A stretch of 64,000 bases of DNA from an uncultured Sterolibacterium sp. (GCA_903930535.1 CAIYYX010000063.1:1-64000), one strand, 5' to 3'; shown: positions 1-9,108, counted from the stretch's first letter. Translations and numbers: made by a program. The notes: generated from the letters alone by a model not told the origin.

Positions 1-1
1 T

Positions 2-820
2 CTGACGACCGAGCAGGTAGCGGCACTGGAGACGGCGGATCTGGCGGCGATGAAGACCAGCCAGATCGCGGCACTGACGACGGCGCAGATTGCCAAGGGA
101 CTGTCCACGGAGCAGATTGCTGCGCTGACCACAGCGCAAGTTGCCAATGGCTTGATCACGGCCCAGGTTGCCGTGCTCACCACGGTGCAGATCAATCAGG
201 GGCTCTCCACGGCGCAGATTGCGGCGCTGAGTGTGACCAATGTGGCAGCGCTCACTACGGCGCAGATCAATCAGGGACTGAGCACCGACCAGATCGTTGC
301 ACTGACCACGGCGCAGGTTGCCGCATTGACTACGACGCAGATCGCCAAGGGACTGACCACGGATCAGGTGGCGGCAATGGAGACGGCGGATATTGCCGCC
401 TTCAAGACCAGCCAGGTTGTCGCGTTGACCACGGCTGGCGTGGCCGCGCTCACCACGAGCCAAGTCGCTCAGGGCCTGACCACTTCGCAAGTCGCAGCGC
501 TCACCACGGCGCAGATCAATCAGGGTCTGACCACCGATCAGATCGCCGCACTGACAACGACGCAGATCAATCAGGGTTTGACCACGGCGCAGATTGTCGC
601 GCTGACTACGGACGATGTGGCGGCGCTGACCACGACCCAGGTCAACCAGGGTTTGAGTACTACGCAAATCGTTGCCTTGACCACGACCCAGGTTTCCGCA
701 GGCTTGACCACGACGCAGATCAACCAGGCGCTGACCTCAGATCAGGTGTGTGCGCTGACGACGGATCAAGTTGCGGCGCTGACGACCCCCCAGCATGATT
801 CGCTGACTACAGAAAATCTC
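2..820 (+). repeat. Tandem coding repeat, alternating 24- and 27-bp units
   Basis: Within the adhesin-like gene the DNA repeats with a 24/27-bp period (encoding ALTTxQIA and GLTTxQIN units). Variants include ALETAD, AFKTSQ and ALTSDQ. The regular Leu-Thr-Thr spacing suggests a solenoid or coiled rod, and the near-identical DNA units make copy number likely to vary between strains. Confidence 0.85.
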
Positions 821-1687
821 CAATACCTGGGACTCGGCACACCGCTCGTTCTCGATTTGAGCGGAGCCGGAATTCAGACCCGGAGCATTGCCGCCGGCAC
901 GAAGTTCGATCTGTTCGCGACCGGGCAGGCGATCAATACCGGTTGGGTGACGGGCAGCACTGGTTTGCTGGTGATGGACAGAAACAATGACGGCGAGATC
1001 AACAACGGCGCCGAACTCTTCGGAGAAGCCACGCTGCTGTCCAACGGCGAAAAAGCCGCCAACGGTTACATTGCACTGACTGCGATGGACGCCAGCGGCG
1101 ATGGTTTGATCACCAACTCGGATAAGGGATGGTCGAATCTGAAGGTCTGGGTCGATAGCAATAGTGATGGCGTCAGTCAGGCGGGCGAACTCAAGACGCT
1201 TGATGATCTCGGTATCACCCAACTGAGTCTTGCTGCCACGGCATCGACTGAGACAAATAACGGCAATGTCGTGGGCCTGGTTTCCAGCTTCCAGATGAGT
1301 GACGGTTCCACGCATGCGATGGCCGACGTCTGGTTTGTTGCCGACAAGTACGCGCCAGTTGCCACAGCAACGGCAGCCCCGGCGCTCGCCGCGACAGGTG
1401 CCTTGTCCTCGAGCGTGGGTGGAATGGTTCAGGCCATGGGTGCTTTCAATGCGGCGCAAACGCCAAACGCTTCGACGACCACGCTAGCGGCCGTCACTGC
1501 GGCAACGCCAGATGTGGCGACGACCGTGGGCGGCGGGATTGTAAATGCGCTCAATGCGCTGAATCAGTTCGATCCGAACGGTAAGCTTGTGGCAGCGACC
1601 CTCCAGAGCGTGCCGGCAGTGCCTGCACTGACGCCCGCGACGCTGCCGAATCCCGCGAATAACGAAATACTGGCAAACGGCAAGTAG
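2..1687 (+). CDS. Repeat-rich calcium-binding RTX-like secreted protein, 5' truncated by window edge
   Basis: The frame is open from base 2 without a stop, so the start lies outside the window; an ATG at 50 is internal. The first ~270 visible residues are a tandem array of 8- and 9-residue units of the form A-A-L-T-T-x-Q-(I/V) alternating with N-Q-G-L-T-T-x-Q-(I/V). After about residue 275 the protein changes to a glycine/aspartate-rich domain with EF-hand-like loops (DRNNDGEINNGAEL, DASGDGLI, DSNSDGVSQAGEL), typical of large type I-secreted RTX adhesins. The last ~120 residues are Ala/Thr-rich and low in complexity. I infer an exported, calcium-binding surface or adhesin protein. No RTX nonapeptides or secretion partners are visible here. 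The repeat family itself is not one I can name. Confidence 0.8.
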   Translation: MTTEQVAALETADLAAMKTSQIAALTTAQIAKGLSTEQIAALTTAQVANGLITAQVAVLTTVQINQGLSTAQIAALSVTNVAALTTAQINQGLSTDQIVALTTAQVAALTTTQIAKGLTTDQVAAMETADIAAFKTSQVVALTTAGVAALTTSQVAQGLTTSQVAALTTAQINQGLTTDQIAALTTTQINQGLTTAQIVALTTDDVAALTTTQVNQGLSTTQIVALTTTQVSAGLTTTQINQALTSDQVCALTTDQVAALTTPQHDSLTTENLQYLGLGTPLVLDLSGAGIQTRSIAAGTKFDLFATGQAINTGWVTGSTGLLVMDRNNDGEINNGAELFGEATLLSNGEKAANGYIALTAMDASGDGLITNSDKGWSNLKVWVDSNSDGVSQAGELKTLDDLGITQLSLAATASTETNNGNVVGLVSSFQMSDGSTHAMADVWFVADKYAPVATATAAPALAATGALSSSVGGMVQAMGAFNAAQTPNASTTTLAAVTAATPDVATTVGGGIVNALNALNQFDPNGKLVAATLQSVPAVPALTPATLPNPANNEILANGK

Positions 1688-1758
1688 CAAAGCTTGAACG
1701 GCGGGTGCCTGGCAGCCTGATTTTGCCGCGCTTGGGCTTTCTCCCTTCCTGCCGCTAC

Positions 1759-1797
1759 TTGACTGCCCAGACTGAATGAGCGATCATTCAGTCTGGG
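1759..1797 (+). promoter_or_regulatory. Promoter with candidate TetR operator O1
   Basis: A perfect inverted repeat with 14-bp arms (1766-1779 and 1784-1797, core TGAATGA-N4-TCATTCA) lies ahead of the acyl-CoA dehydrogenase gene. A -35-like TTGACT (1759-1764) sits 17 bp before a weak -10-like GATCAT (1782-1787), so the palindrome covers the spacer and the -10. The same core recurs at 3047-3064 inside this operon. The TetR gene encoded downstream is the obvious candidate ligand-responsive repressor (inference). Confidence 0.75.
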
Positions 1798-1831
1798 GCG
1801 GCCGTCCATTATTTTGATCAGGAGCGCAAGA

Positions 1832-3001
1832 ATGAGTGATTGTCTGGAGTGGCCTTTTTTCGATGCGGGCCACCGCAATCAGGTGCGGGATTTGCATGCC
1901 TGGAGCGCAGAACACCTGCTTCATGCAGAGGAGGGCGCGGACGTCGATCAGGTCTGCCGCTCCCTCGTGGCCGAACTGGGTGAAGGCGGCTGGCTCAAGC
2001 ATTGCGTCGCCGCGGAGTATGGCGGCGGGCGCGACGCCATCGATGTTCGCTCCCTCTGCCTGATGCGGGAAAATCTCGCCAGGAGATCCGGTCTCGCCGA
2101 TTTCGCCTTTGCCATGCAGGGCTTGGGCAGCGGCGCCATTTCCCTCGGTGGCTCGCCCAGCCAGAAGAAAATGTATCTGCCACAGGTCGCCTCGGGCAAA
2201 CTCATCGCGGCCTTCGCCCTGTCGGAGCCGGAAGCCGGGTCCGACGTCGGCGCGCTTGCCACCACCGCGCGCCGTGACGGCGAGCATTATGTCCTGGACG
2301 GCGAGAAAACCTGGATATCCAATGGCGGCATCGCAGACTTTTATTGCGTCTTCGCCCGCACCGGCGAAGCGCCGGGAAGCCGGGGGATTTCCGGCTTCGT
2401 GATCGATGCCGATACTCCGGGGCTGGAAATCGCCGAAAAAATCCAGGTCATCGCACCGCATCCACTGGCCACGCTGCGCTTCAACAACTGCCGCATCCCC
2501 GCGCAGAGTCTCCTCGGCAAGCCCGGTTCAGGTTTCAAACTGGCCATGCAGACCCTGGACATTTTCCGCACCAGCGTCGCAGCCGCGGCAGTGGGTTTTG
2601 CGCGCCACGCCATGGACGAGGCACTGGCCCGATGCATTTCGCGCAAGATGTTCGGACAGACGCTGGGGGATTTTCAACTCACTCAGGCAGCGCTGGCGGA
2701 CATGGCGACGGGCATAGACGCGAGTGCGCTCCTCACCTACCGGGCGGCGTGGACGCGCGACTGTCTCGGCCTTGCGGCGACGGCGGAAGTGGCCATGGCC
2801 AAGATGGTTGCCACCGAAACTGCGCAGCAGGTGATCGACAAGGCGGTGCAGTTGTTCGGCGGCCTCGGCGTCAAGTCGGGTATGGCGGTGGAGCGGTTGT
2901 ACCGCGAGATCCGCGCCCTGAGAATTTACGAAGGCGCAACAGAAGTACAAAAATTGATCATCGGCCGGCAGGCCATCAAGGATTTCGCCGGCCATCCATA
3001 A
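1832..3001 (+). CDS. Acyl-CoA dehydrogenase (AliB-like role suggested)
   Basis: A 389-residue FAD-dependent acyl-CoA dehydrogenase: alpha-helical N-terminal domain, middle beta domain (SEPEAGSD around residue 135) and C-terminal helical domain ending in the family signature [10 protein letters not shown] with the catalytic Glu. The start at 1832 is chosen because AGGAG lies 7 bases upstream; an upstream TTG at 1814 has no site. It is first in an operon with an SDR, two crotonases, a TetR regulator and an acyl-CoA ligase. By context it would introduce the alpha-beta double bond into a ring or branched acyl-CoA, like AliB in cyclohexanecarboxylate breakdown. A similar dehydrogenase/SDR/crotonase set occurs, as I recall, in 2-aminobenzoyl-CoA pathways, so the substrate is open. 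Confidence 0.9.
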   Translation: MSDCLEWPFFDAGHRNQVRDLHAWSAEHLLHAEEGADVDQVCRSLVAELGEGGWLKHCVAAEYGGGRDAIDVRSLCLMRENLARRSGLADFAFAMQGLGSGAISLGGSPSQKKMYLPQVASGKLIAAFALSEPEAGSDVGALATTARRDGEHYVLDGEKTWISNGGIADFYCVFARTGEAPGSRGISGFVIDADTPGLEIAEKIQVIAPHPLATLRFNNCRIPAQSLLGKPGSGFKLAMQTLDIFRTSVAAAAVGFARHAMDEALARCISRKMFGQTLGDFQLTQAALADMATGIDASALLTYRAAWTRDCLGLAATAEVAMAKMVATETAQQVIDKAVQLFGGLGVKSGMAVERLYREIRALRIYEGATEVQKLIIGRQAIKDFAGHP

Positions 3002-3017
3002 AGCTTGACCGGGGTGC

Positions 3018-3064
3018 TTGCATTACGAGAAAGCCCGTGATAAAACTGAATGAACAATCATTCA
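3018..3064 (+). promoter_or_regulatory. Internal promoter and second candidate TetR operator O2
   Basis: The inverted repeat TGAATGA-acaa-TCATTCA (3047-3053 and 3058-3064) matches the core of O1 exactly, with the same 4-base spacer. It follows a possible promoter (TTGCAT at 3018-3023, 17-bp spacer, TAAAAC at 3041-3046) and precedes the SDR start by about 20 bases. Repression at the transcription start is the simplest reading. Two identical operators in one operon suggest the SDR-onward genes can be transcribed separately from the first gene. Confidence 0.7.
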
Positions 3065-3084
3065 TATTGACTGGAGTGCATAAT

Positions 3085-3831
3085 ATGCGGCTAGACGGCA
3101 AGACAGCAGTGGTGACAGGGGCGGCTTCCGGCATCGGGCGGGCGGTCGCCGAGGTGCTCGGAGCGGCGGGTGCGCACGTGGTGCTCGGCGATATCGCCGA
3201 GGAGAACGGCGCAGCAGTCGCAAAGGCGATACAGGAGCGCGGCCAGGGGGCGGATTTCTTCCGCCTCGACGTCACCGATCTCGACTCGGTGGCCAGCTTC
3301 GCCAACAAGGCCTACGCGGCGCGCGGTCACGTCGATATCGTGGCCAATGTCGCCGGCTGGGGCATGATCCAGCCCTTCGTCGAGAACTCGCCGGAATTCT
3401 GGCGCAAGGTGATCGATCTCAACCTGATGGGCCCCGTGATGGTGACCCGGGCCTTCGTCGACAAGATGATGGAGAAGGGTGCCGGCAAGATCGTCACCGT
3501 CGCCAGCGATGCGGGCCGCGTCGGCAGCCTCGGCGAGACCGTGTATTCCGGTGCAAAGGGCGGCGCCATCGCCTTCACCAAGGGCCTGGCGCGCGAGATG
3601 GCGCGCTACAACATCAACGTCAATTGCGTCTGCCCAGGCCCGACCGATACGCCACTGCTCGCGGCCGTGCCGGAGAAGCACCGCGAAGCCTTCGCCCGCG
3701 CGACGCCTATGAAGCGCCTGGCAAAGCCATCGGAAATCGCCGATGCCGTGCTCTTCTTCGCCAGCGATCGCTCGAGCTTCGTCACCGGCCAGGTATTGAG
3801 CGTCAGCGGCGGCCTGGCCATGGCCGGATAA
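3085..3831 (+). CDS. SDR-family 3-hydroxyacyl-CoA-type dehydrogenase (BadH-like)
   Basis: A 248-residue classical short-chain dehydrogenase with the N-terminal dinucleotide motif TGAASGIG (residues 11-18), an NVAG-type motif and the catalytic YxxxK as YSGAK near residue 155. The start ATG at 3085 has CTGGAG upstream; the same open frame runs far upstream without a supported start. Position after an acyl-CoA dehydrogenase and before a crotonase suggests oxidation of a 2- or 3-hydroxyacyl-CoA. In alicyclic pathways this is the step of BadH (2-hydroxycyclohexanecarboxyl-CoA dehydrogenase). The assignment is by family and context only. Confidence 0.9.
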   Translation: MRLDGKTAVVTGAASGIGRAVAEVLGAAGAHVVLGDIAEENGAAVAKAIQERGQGADFFRLDVTDLDSVASFANKAYAARGHVDIVANVAGWGMIQPFVENSPEFWRKVIDLNLMGPVMVTRAFVDKMMEKGAGKIVTVASDAGRVGSLGETVYSGAKGGAIAFTKGLAREMARYNINVNCVCPGPTDTPLLAAVPEKHREAFARATPMKRLAKPSEIADAVLFFASDRSSFVTGQVLSVSGGLAMAG

Positions 3832-3858
3832 AGAATTTCTTACAATCAGGAGAATCGC

Positions 3859-4677
3859 ATGTACACACTCAAAGCGGCAGACTGGCGCCCCCAGCATTTC
3901 AAGTGGGAAGTGAAAAACCGCGTCGGCACCATCACCCTCAACCGGCCGGACCGCAAGAATCCGCTGACCTTCGAGAGCTACGCGGAACTGCGCGACACCT
4001 TCCACAAACTGCAGTACGCATCGGACGTGCGCACCGTGGTGTTTACCGGAGAGGGCGGAAATTTCTGCTCCGGCGGCGACGTGCATGAAATCATCGGCCC
4101 GCTGACCAAGATGGACATGACCGGGTTGCTCGCCTTCACGCGCATGACCGGCAATCTGATCAAGGAAATGCGTACCTGTCCGCAGCCCATCATCTCGGCC
4201 ATTGACGGCATCTGCGTCGGCGCCGGAGCCATCATCGCCATGGCCAGCGACATGCGCTACGCCACCCCCGCGGCAAAGACCGGCTTCCTCTTCGTCAAAG
4301 TCGGCCTGGCCGGCTGCGACATGGGCGCATGCAGCATCCTGCCGCGCATCATCGGCCAGGGCCGTGCCTCCGAACTGCTGTACACCGGCCGCATGATGAC
4401 CGCCGATGAAGGCCAGGCCTGGGGCTATTTCAATGCCATCGTGGCGCAGGACAAGCTGATGGAAACGGCGCAGAACATGGCGCAGTCACTGGCTGATGGT
4501 CCCGCTTTTGCGCACTCCGTAACCAAGAAGTGCTTGCACCAGGAGTGGAACCAGACCATAGACCAGGCTCTCGAAACCGAAGCCGAGGCTCAGGCCATCT
4601 GCATGCAGACCAAGGATTTCGAGCGCGCCTACCACGCCTTCGTCAACAAAACGAAACCCAACTTCGAGGGAAATTGA
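3859..4677 (+). CDS. Atypical crotonase-family protein lacking both hydratase glutamates
   Basis: A 272-residue enoyl-CoA hydratase/isomerase superfamily protein with the CoA/oxyanion features (FCSGGD near residues 69-74; GICVGAGA near 117-124). By motif alignment the two catalytic Glu of canonical hydratases are replaced by Ile125 and Phe145. An Asp (Asp154 in GCDMGAC) sits where crotonases with hydrolase, C-C lyase or related activities carry acidic residues. It is therefore probably not a simple hydratase; a BadI-like ring hydrolase or another CoA-ester chemistry is possible. AGGAG precedes the start. It follows the SDR by 27 bases, and the TetR gene begins one base after its stop. Confidence 0.88.
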   Translation: MYTLKAADWRPQHFKWEVKNRVGTITLNRPDRKNPLTFESYAELRDTFHKLQYASDVRTVVFTGEGGNFCSGGDVHEIIGPLTKMDMTGLLAFTRMTGNLIKEMRTCPQPIISAIDGICVGAGAIIAMASDMRYATPAAKTGFLFVKVGLAGCDMGACSILPRIIGQGRASELLYTGRMMTADEGQAWGYFNAIVAQDKLMETAQNMAQSLADGPAFAHSVTKKCLHQEWNQTIDQALETEAEAQAICMQTKDFERAYHAFVNKTKPNFEGN

Positions 4678-4678
4678 A

Positions 4679-5386
4679 ATGGCGTCACCCGGACATGTCG
4701 ATAGTCTGGTGACGGACAGCAGACTCATAGAAGAGCGCCGGGGGCAGATCCTGCGCGCAGCGGTCAAGCTGTTTTCGCAGGAGGGCTACTACACCACGAC
4801 AATTGCCCAGATCGCTCGCGAAGCAGGGGTGAGCATAGGCCTCATCTACCAGTACTTCGGCGACAAGGATGACATCCTTTTCCTCTCGCTGAAGATGGTT
4901 CTGGAAACCTACGAGCGCGAAATTCCGCTGCGCCTCGAAGGCGTCAAGCATCCGGTGGATCGCCTTTGCACGGCAATCTGGGCCTATTGCGCCATCGTCG
5001 ACCGGCTGCGCGAAGCGACAGTGCTCGCCTACCGTTCGACCAACTCGCTGCGCGCCGACCGCCGAAGCCTGATCAAGGATGAGGAAATCAGAAGCAACCG
5101 CCTGCTTGAGGGTTGCCTGCGCGAGTGCATCGACGGTGGTTATATGCGCGCGGTGAACGAGTACCTGCTGGTTTATCAGTACGTGATGTTTTGCCATGCC
5201 TGGGCACTCAAGTACTGGGCATTTCAGGGCAAGCTGTCGCCTGCAGAGTATGTCTCGGAAGGGGTAAAAATCCTGGTCGAGCCCTTTCTGACGAGCAAGG
5301 GCAAGGCTGCGCTGGCGACGATGCGTAAGAATACCGGCAACTTCAAACACGACAAGAAGCGCGCCAGCCGCGCCAAGGCAAAATGA
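4679..5386 (+). CDS. TetR-family transcriptional regulator
   Basis: A 235-residue TetR/AcrR repressor: an N-terminal helix-turn-helix (about residues 22-65, with the typical GVSIGLIYQYFGDKDDI segment) and a C-terminal ligand-binding helical domain, ending in a Lys/Arg/Ala-rich tail. It is embedded within the operon it probably controls. The start lies one base after the crotonase stop and its ATG-containing stop overlaps the next gene (ATGA), so it is translated with the enzymes. Two TGAATGA-N4-TCATTCA palindromes upstream are its likely operators, giving autoregulation. An acyl-CoA of the pathway is the expected inducer by analogy with related regulators. Confidence 0.93.
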   Translation: MASPGHVDSLVTDSRLIEERRGQILRAAVKLFSQEGYYTTTIAQIAREAGVSIGLIYQYFGDKDDILFLSLKMVLETYEREIPLRLEGVKHPVDRLCTAIWAYCAIVDRLREATVLAYRSTNSLRADRRSLIKDEEIRSNRLLEGCLRECIDGGYMRAVNEYLLVYQYVMFCHAWALKYWAFQGKLSPAEYVSEGVKILVEPFLTSKGKAALATMRKNTGNFKHDKKRASRAKAK

Positions 5387-6132
5387 TCTCTCTCTCCATC
5401 GCCGGCCCCATTGCTATCGCCACGCTGTGCCAGCCACCCGTCAATGCCATCAACGACGCATGGGTGATGCGGCTGAACGAGGTACTGGACGAACTCGAGC
5501 AGTCCCCGGATGTCGCCGTTCTCTGGCTACGCAGCAGCGAGCGGGTGTTCTGTGCCGGTGCCGATCTGGAATTCATGCGGGCGCGCTTCCTGACTGAGGC
5601 TGGGCGCGAACTGATGATCGCCTTCACCAGAGACTTGCAAGCAGTCTATGCGCGGCTCGAACGGCTGGGCATGGCGACGGTCGCGGAAATCGGCGGGGCG
5701 GCTCTGGGCGGCGGTTTCGAACTGGCGCTCGCCTGCGATCTGCGCTTCGCTGCCGACAAGGCGAAAATCGGCTTGCCCGAAGCCAGGCTGGGGCTACTTC
5801 CCGCAGGCGGGGGAACGCAACGCCTGACCCGGCTCTGCGGTGCAGGGGTCAGCCGCAGGCTGATCCTGGGGGCGGAAATCGTTGCCGGCAATGAAGCGGT
5901 GTCGCTCGGGCTTGTGCAGTGGATGGCGCCGGCGGCGGAATTGCAGGCGGCCACGCGCGCTCTAGTCGAGCGCATTGCCGAGTTGCCGAGGGCTGCGATC
6001 GCAGCCTGCAAGGAGTGCATCGGCGCAGCAATGACGGGCGACGGCTTTGAGGTCGAACTTGCCGGCAGCCGCATGCTGCTCGGCACACCAGACACGCAAA
6101 GCCGCGTGCGCAAATTCCTAGAGAAGGAGTGA
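5383..6132 (+). CDS. Enoyl-CoA hydratase/isomerase (canonical crotonase)
   Basis: A 249-residue crotonase with both hydratase glutamates present (Glu113 in GFELALACD and Glu133 in GLPEARLG) and the GGGTQRL segment, so it is a competent enoyl-CoA hydratase by sequence. It overlaps the TetR stop by ATGA and is followed directly by the ligase gene. It probably hydrates the 1-ene acyl-CoA made by the acyl-CoA dehydrogenase (BadK-like step). It complements the upstream atypical crotonase, which lacks these residues. The ring substrate is inferred from context only. Confidence 0.92.
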   Translation: MISLSIAGPIAIATLCQPPVNAINDAWVMRLNEVLDELEQSPDVAVLWLRSSERVFCAGADLEFMRARFLTEAGRELMIAFTRDLQAVYARLERLGMATVAEIGGAALGGGFELALACDLRFAADKAKIGLPEARLGLLPAGGGTQRLTRLCGAGVSRRLILGAEIVAGNEAVSLGLVQWMAPAAELQAATRALVERIAELPRAAIAACKECIGAAMTGDGFEVELAGSRMLLGTPDTQSRVRKFLEKE

Positions 6133-6137
6133 GTAAG

Positions 6138-7760
6138 GTGACGATAGAGGGTGTTATTCTCAGCGAGAGCCGACTTAGGCTGGAAAAGACACGCGGCATC
6201 TGGGTCGACCGCGTGCTCACCGACTATCTCGATCGCTGGGTGGCGGAAAAGTCCGACGACACCGCGATCATCTCCTTCCATGAAGAGGATGGAACAACGA
6301 CGCGCCTGAGCTGGCAGGAGCTTGGCCAGAAGGTCGACAGCATCGCGCGCGGGCTCACGGCATGTGGCGTCGAGCCGGGAGACGTCGTTTCCTTCCAGTT
6401 GCCCAACTGGTGGCAGTTCATCGCGATCCACCTTGCCTGCGTGCGCATCGGCGCCGCCAGCAATCCCCTGATGCCGATTTTTCGCGACCGCGAGATGTCC
6501 TTCATGGTCAGGCACGCAGAATCCAAGGTTCTGATTGTGCCGACAAGATTCCGTGGTTTCGACCATGGTGCGCTGGCGCTCAAATTGTTGCACGACTGTC
6601 CGGCGCTCAAGCATGTTTTCATGATCGGCGGAACGGGCAGCCATTCCTTCGAAGAGGCGCTTCTGTGCAACGAAGGTCCGCCAACGACGGGGGCGATGCT
6701 CGAACCCAACGACGTCACCCAACTGCTGTTCACCTCCGGCACCACCGGTGAATCCAAGGGCGTCATGCACACCTCGAACACCCTGCTGGGCATCGTCCTG
6801 CAGTTCATCGAGCGCATGCAGCTGGGTTCCGAAGAAGTGGTCTTCATGCCTTCGCCCCTGGCGCATCAGGCGGGCTTTGCTTACGGACTCATCCTGTCGG
6901 AGATTCTCGGCGTACCCATAGTCCTGCAGGACATCTGGAATCCTGCGCGCGCGGTCGAGTTGATGGAAAAGTACGGCACCACGATGACCTTTGCGGCGAC
7001 GCCCTTTCTCGCCGATCTTGCCGGTTTCCCCGATATCGAAAAGCGTTCGTTAAAATCCTTCCGGCTGTTCGTCACCTCGGGCGCCCCGATTCCCCCGGTG
7101 GTGGTGCAGCTGGCCCAGGAAAAGCTGCACACCAAGGTCGTTGCCTCATGGGGAATGACCGAGTGCTGCTCGGCGACGACGACCCTGCTTTCGGGCTACA
7201 AGGTGCTCGAATCGGACGGCGTATGCATGCCGGGGCTGGAAGTCGCCATTGTCGATGCTGAGGGCAAGGAAATGCCCAGAGGGCAGCCGGGCTCCTTGAG
7301 GTTCCGTGGCGCATCGCTGTTCGTCGGTTACCTCAGGCGGCCGCAACTCTATGCCGTCGACGCGGAAGGCTGGTTCAACACCGGCGATATCGCGAGCATG
7401 GACGAGGAGGGTTATATCCGCATCTGCGGGCGCGTCAAAGACATCATCATCCGCGGCGGCGAAAATATCCCGGTCGTGGAAGTCGAAAGCGCCATGTACA
7501 AGATGCCCCAGGTGGTGGAGGTCGCCATCGTGGCCATGCCCGATCCGCGAATGTCTGAGCGTGCCTGCGCCTTCGTTACCCTGCGTCCGGGTGAGCGTCT
7601 GACGCTGGAGCAGATGCGATCCCATCTGGCCGCGGAAGGGCTGAGCAAGCATTTCTGGCCGGAGCGGCTCGAGGTCATCGAAAAAATGCCCTGGACCCCG
7701 ACCGGCAAGATCCAGAAGTTTGTCCTGCGCGAAATCGCCAAGGATTTTTCCGTCCAGTAG
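6138..7760 (+). CDS. Acyl-CoA ligase, ANL superfamily (cyclohexanecarboxylate-CoA ligase-like)
   Basis: A 540-residue AMP-forming ligase with the P-loop TSGTTGESKG near residue 200, the GWFNTGD and GRVKDIIIRGGENI hinge motifs and the C-terminal catalytic Lys in PTGKIQK. The GTG at 6138 is preferred over the GTG at 6129 because AAGGAG (6124-6129) lies 8 bases before it. It would activate a free carboxylic acid to its CoA thioester as the entry step. The neighbouring dehydrogenase, SDR and crotonases make a cyclohexane(ene)carboxylate-type acid (AliA-like) or a substituted benzoate the best guesses. It closes this operon; about 200 bases follow before the next gene. Confidence 0.9.
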   Translation: MTIEGVILSESRLRLEKTRGIWVDRVLTDYLDRWVAEKSDDTAIISFHEEDGTTTRLSWQELGQKVDSIARGLTACGVEPGDVVSFQLPNWWQFIAIHLACVRIGAASNPLMPIFRDREMSFMVRHAESKVLIVPTRFRGFDHGALALKLLHDCPALKHVFMIGGTGSHSFEEALLCNEGPPTTGAMLEPNDVTQLLFTSGTTGESKGVMHTSNTLLGIVLQFIERMQLGSEEVVFMPSPLAHQAGFAYGLILSEILGVPIVLQDIWNPARAVELMEKYGTTMTFAATPFLADLAGFPDIEKRSLKSFRLFVTSGAPIPPVVVQLAQEKLHTKVVASWGMTECCSATTTLLSGYKVLESDGVCMPGLEVAIVDAEGKEMPRGQPGSLRFRGASLFVGYLRRPQLYAVDAEGWFNTGDIASMDEEGYIRICGRVKDIIIRGGENIPVVEVESAMYKMPQVVEVAIVAMPDPRMSERACAFVTLRPGERLTLEQMRSHLAAEGLSKHFWPERLEVIEKMPWTPTGKIQKFVLREIAKDFSVQ

Positions 7761-7795
7761 GTAGGGCTGCACCCCGGCCTACACCCGGCAGCTAC
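7761..7795. repeat. Degenerate GTAG-headed palindromic sequence
   Basis: Just after the ligase stop is a GTAGGGCTGC...GCAGCTAC arrangement with GC-rich internal repeats. It resembles the GTAG-headed REP-like elements found elsewhere in this window but is badly decayed. It may serve as a weak terminator. Confidence 0.35.
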
Positions 7796-7845
7796 TCGCG
7801 ACGTAGCTAATGAATGGAAGCCAAACAATTGGAAACTAATCGTTA

Positions 7846-7859
7846 TTGATCTAAATCAA
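7846..7859 (+). promoter_or_regulatory. FNR/Anr-type box
   Basis: TTGAT-CTAA-ATCAA at 7846-7859 is a perfect match to the FNR/CRP-family anaerobic consensus TTGAT-N4-ATCAA. It lies 110 bases before the BzdN-like start, inside a 208-base intergenic region. I could not settle on one -10; candidates lie between 7882 and 7905. It predicts oxygen-controlled expression of the reductase-like pair. Confidence 0.8.
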
Positions 7860-7968
7860 CAGATCGGGAAATCGTGTTGTTTTCCGAAATGCCACATGAT
7901 AAGTTTGTGGCGAACGAATAATCATTCCGTTGTCGGTCGATGACGGAAGCAATTGAGGAGGAGCGCCA

Positions 7969-9108
7969 ATGAGCAGCGGCTTGTTTGACCAATTCAAATC
8001 GTGGTACGAAAATCGCCACGATTACGCGCGTTCCTGGAAGGAGCGCACCGGCGGCCAGGTCGTCGCGACGATGTGCACCTACACGCCGGAGGAGGTACTG
8101 ATCGCGGCGGGCATGCTGCCGGTCCGTGTTCTCGGCGCGCACGAGCCGCAGAACGTTTCCGAGCCACATATCTTCGGCATGTTCTGCCCGTTCTGCCGCG
8201 ACTCGCTGTCGCAAGGCCTGCTCGGCCGCTACGACTACTGCGAGGGGGTGACGTTGACCCAGTCATGCATCCAGTACCGTCAGACCTTCTCCTCCTGGCG
8301 CCAGCATGTGCCGACGGTGAAGTGGGACTACTACCTGCCCATGCCCAACGAGGTGCAGTCGCGCCACGCCCGCACCATGCATTACGGCGAGGTGAAGAAG
8401 TTCAGGAGCTTCATGGAAGGGGTCATCGGCAAACCGATCACCGATCTCGATCTGAAGCGCGGCAATGATGTGGTGAATGAAAACCGCCGCCTGCTGCGGG
8501 AACTGTTCGAATACCGCAAGGAGACCAATCCGCGCGTCAACGGCGTCGAGGCGCTGTACGCCTCCATCACCGCGCAGTTCGTGGACAAGGAGGATCACAA
8601 CCGGGAATTGAAACGCGTGCTGGCCGAACTGCCCAATCGCAAGCAGGACAGGCCGGAAGGCGTGCGCTTCATGACCATAGGCTCGGAGAACGACGACATT
8701 TCCTTCATGGCCATGGTCGAGTCGGTCGGCTCGACCATCGTCATCGACGACCAGTGCTCGGGCACCCGCTATTTCTGGAACGAGGCGCGTCCCGGCGACG
8801 ACCAGATCGCCATGATCGCCGACCGCTATTGCGACCGTCCCGCCTGTCCGACCAAGGACTATCCGGCGCACACCCGCTTCGATCACGTGCTCAAGCTGGC
8901 AAAGGACTTCAACGCCCGCGCCGCCATCTTCCTGCAGCAGAAGTTCTGCGACCCGCACGAGGGCGATTATCCTGACCCGAAAAAGCATCTGGAGAGCAAT
9001 GGTATTCCAACGCTGTTCCTGGAGTTCGACATCACCAATCCGCTGGGGCCGTTCCGCATTCGCATCGAGGCTTTCCTGGAAACCATGAGCGAAGAGGAGT
9101 TATTCTGA
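7969..9108 (+). CDS. Benzoyl-CoA reductase, bzd-type subunit N-like (2-hydroxyacyl-CoA dehydratase D family)
   Basis: A 379-residue protein of the FldB/FldC-HgdB-BcrC family, with the length and motif layout of BzdN/BcrC. Conserved cysteines at Cys73 and Cys76 (MFCPFCRD) and Cys100 (QSC) probably bind an iron-sulfur cluster and CoA-ester substrate with the partner subunit; YFWNE and ACPTKD motifs follow. AGGAGG lies ahead of the ATG. The stop overlaps the next gene by one base. In known class I reductases this subunit pairs with BzdO and is fed electrons by the ATPase subunits BzdP/BzdQ, which are not in this window. It could act on a different aromatic or alicyclic acyl-CoA. Confidence 0.88.
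   Translation: MSSGLFDQFKSWYENRHDYARSWKERTGGQVVATMCTYTPEEVLIAAGMLPVRVLGAHEPQNVSEPHIFGMFCPFCRDSLSQGLLGRYDYCEGVTLTQSCIQYRQTFSSWRQHVPTVKWDYYLPMPNEVQSRHARTMHYGEVKKFRSFMEGVIGKPITDLDLKRGNDVVNENRRLLRELFEYRKETNPRVNGVEALYASITAQFVDKEDHNRELKRVLAELPNRKQDRPEGVRFMTIGSENDDISFMAMVESVGSTIVIDDQCSGTRYFWNEARPGDDQIAMIADRYCDRPACPTKDYPAHTRFDHVLKLAKDFNARAAIFLQQKFCDPHEGDYPDPKKHLESNGIPTLFLEFDITNPLGPFRIRIEAFLETMSEEELF

Noticed and set aside
737-1459. Long minus-strand open frame opposite the repeat-rich protein gene
   Set aside because: It is the mirror of a strongly coding, repeat-structured plus-strand frame; it has low-complexity Arg/Gly/His composition, no domain and no ribosome site.
7916-7937. Possible third TetR half-site (ATCATTC) upstream of the BzdN-like gene
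   Set aside because: It matches only one arm; the facing GAAT is 4 rather than 8 bases away, so it does not fit the TGAATGA-N4-TCATTCA geometry.
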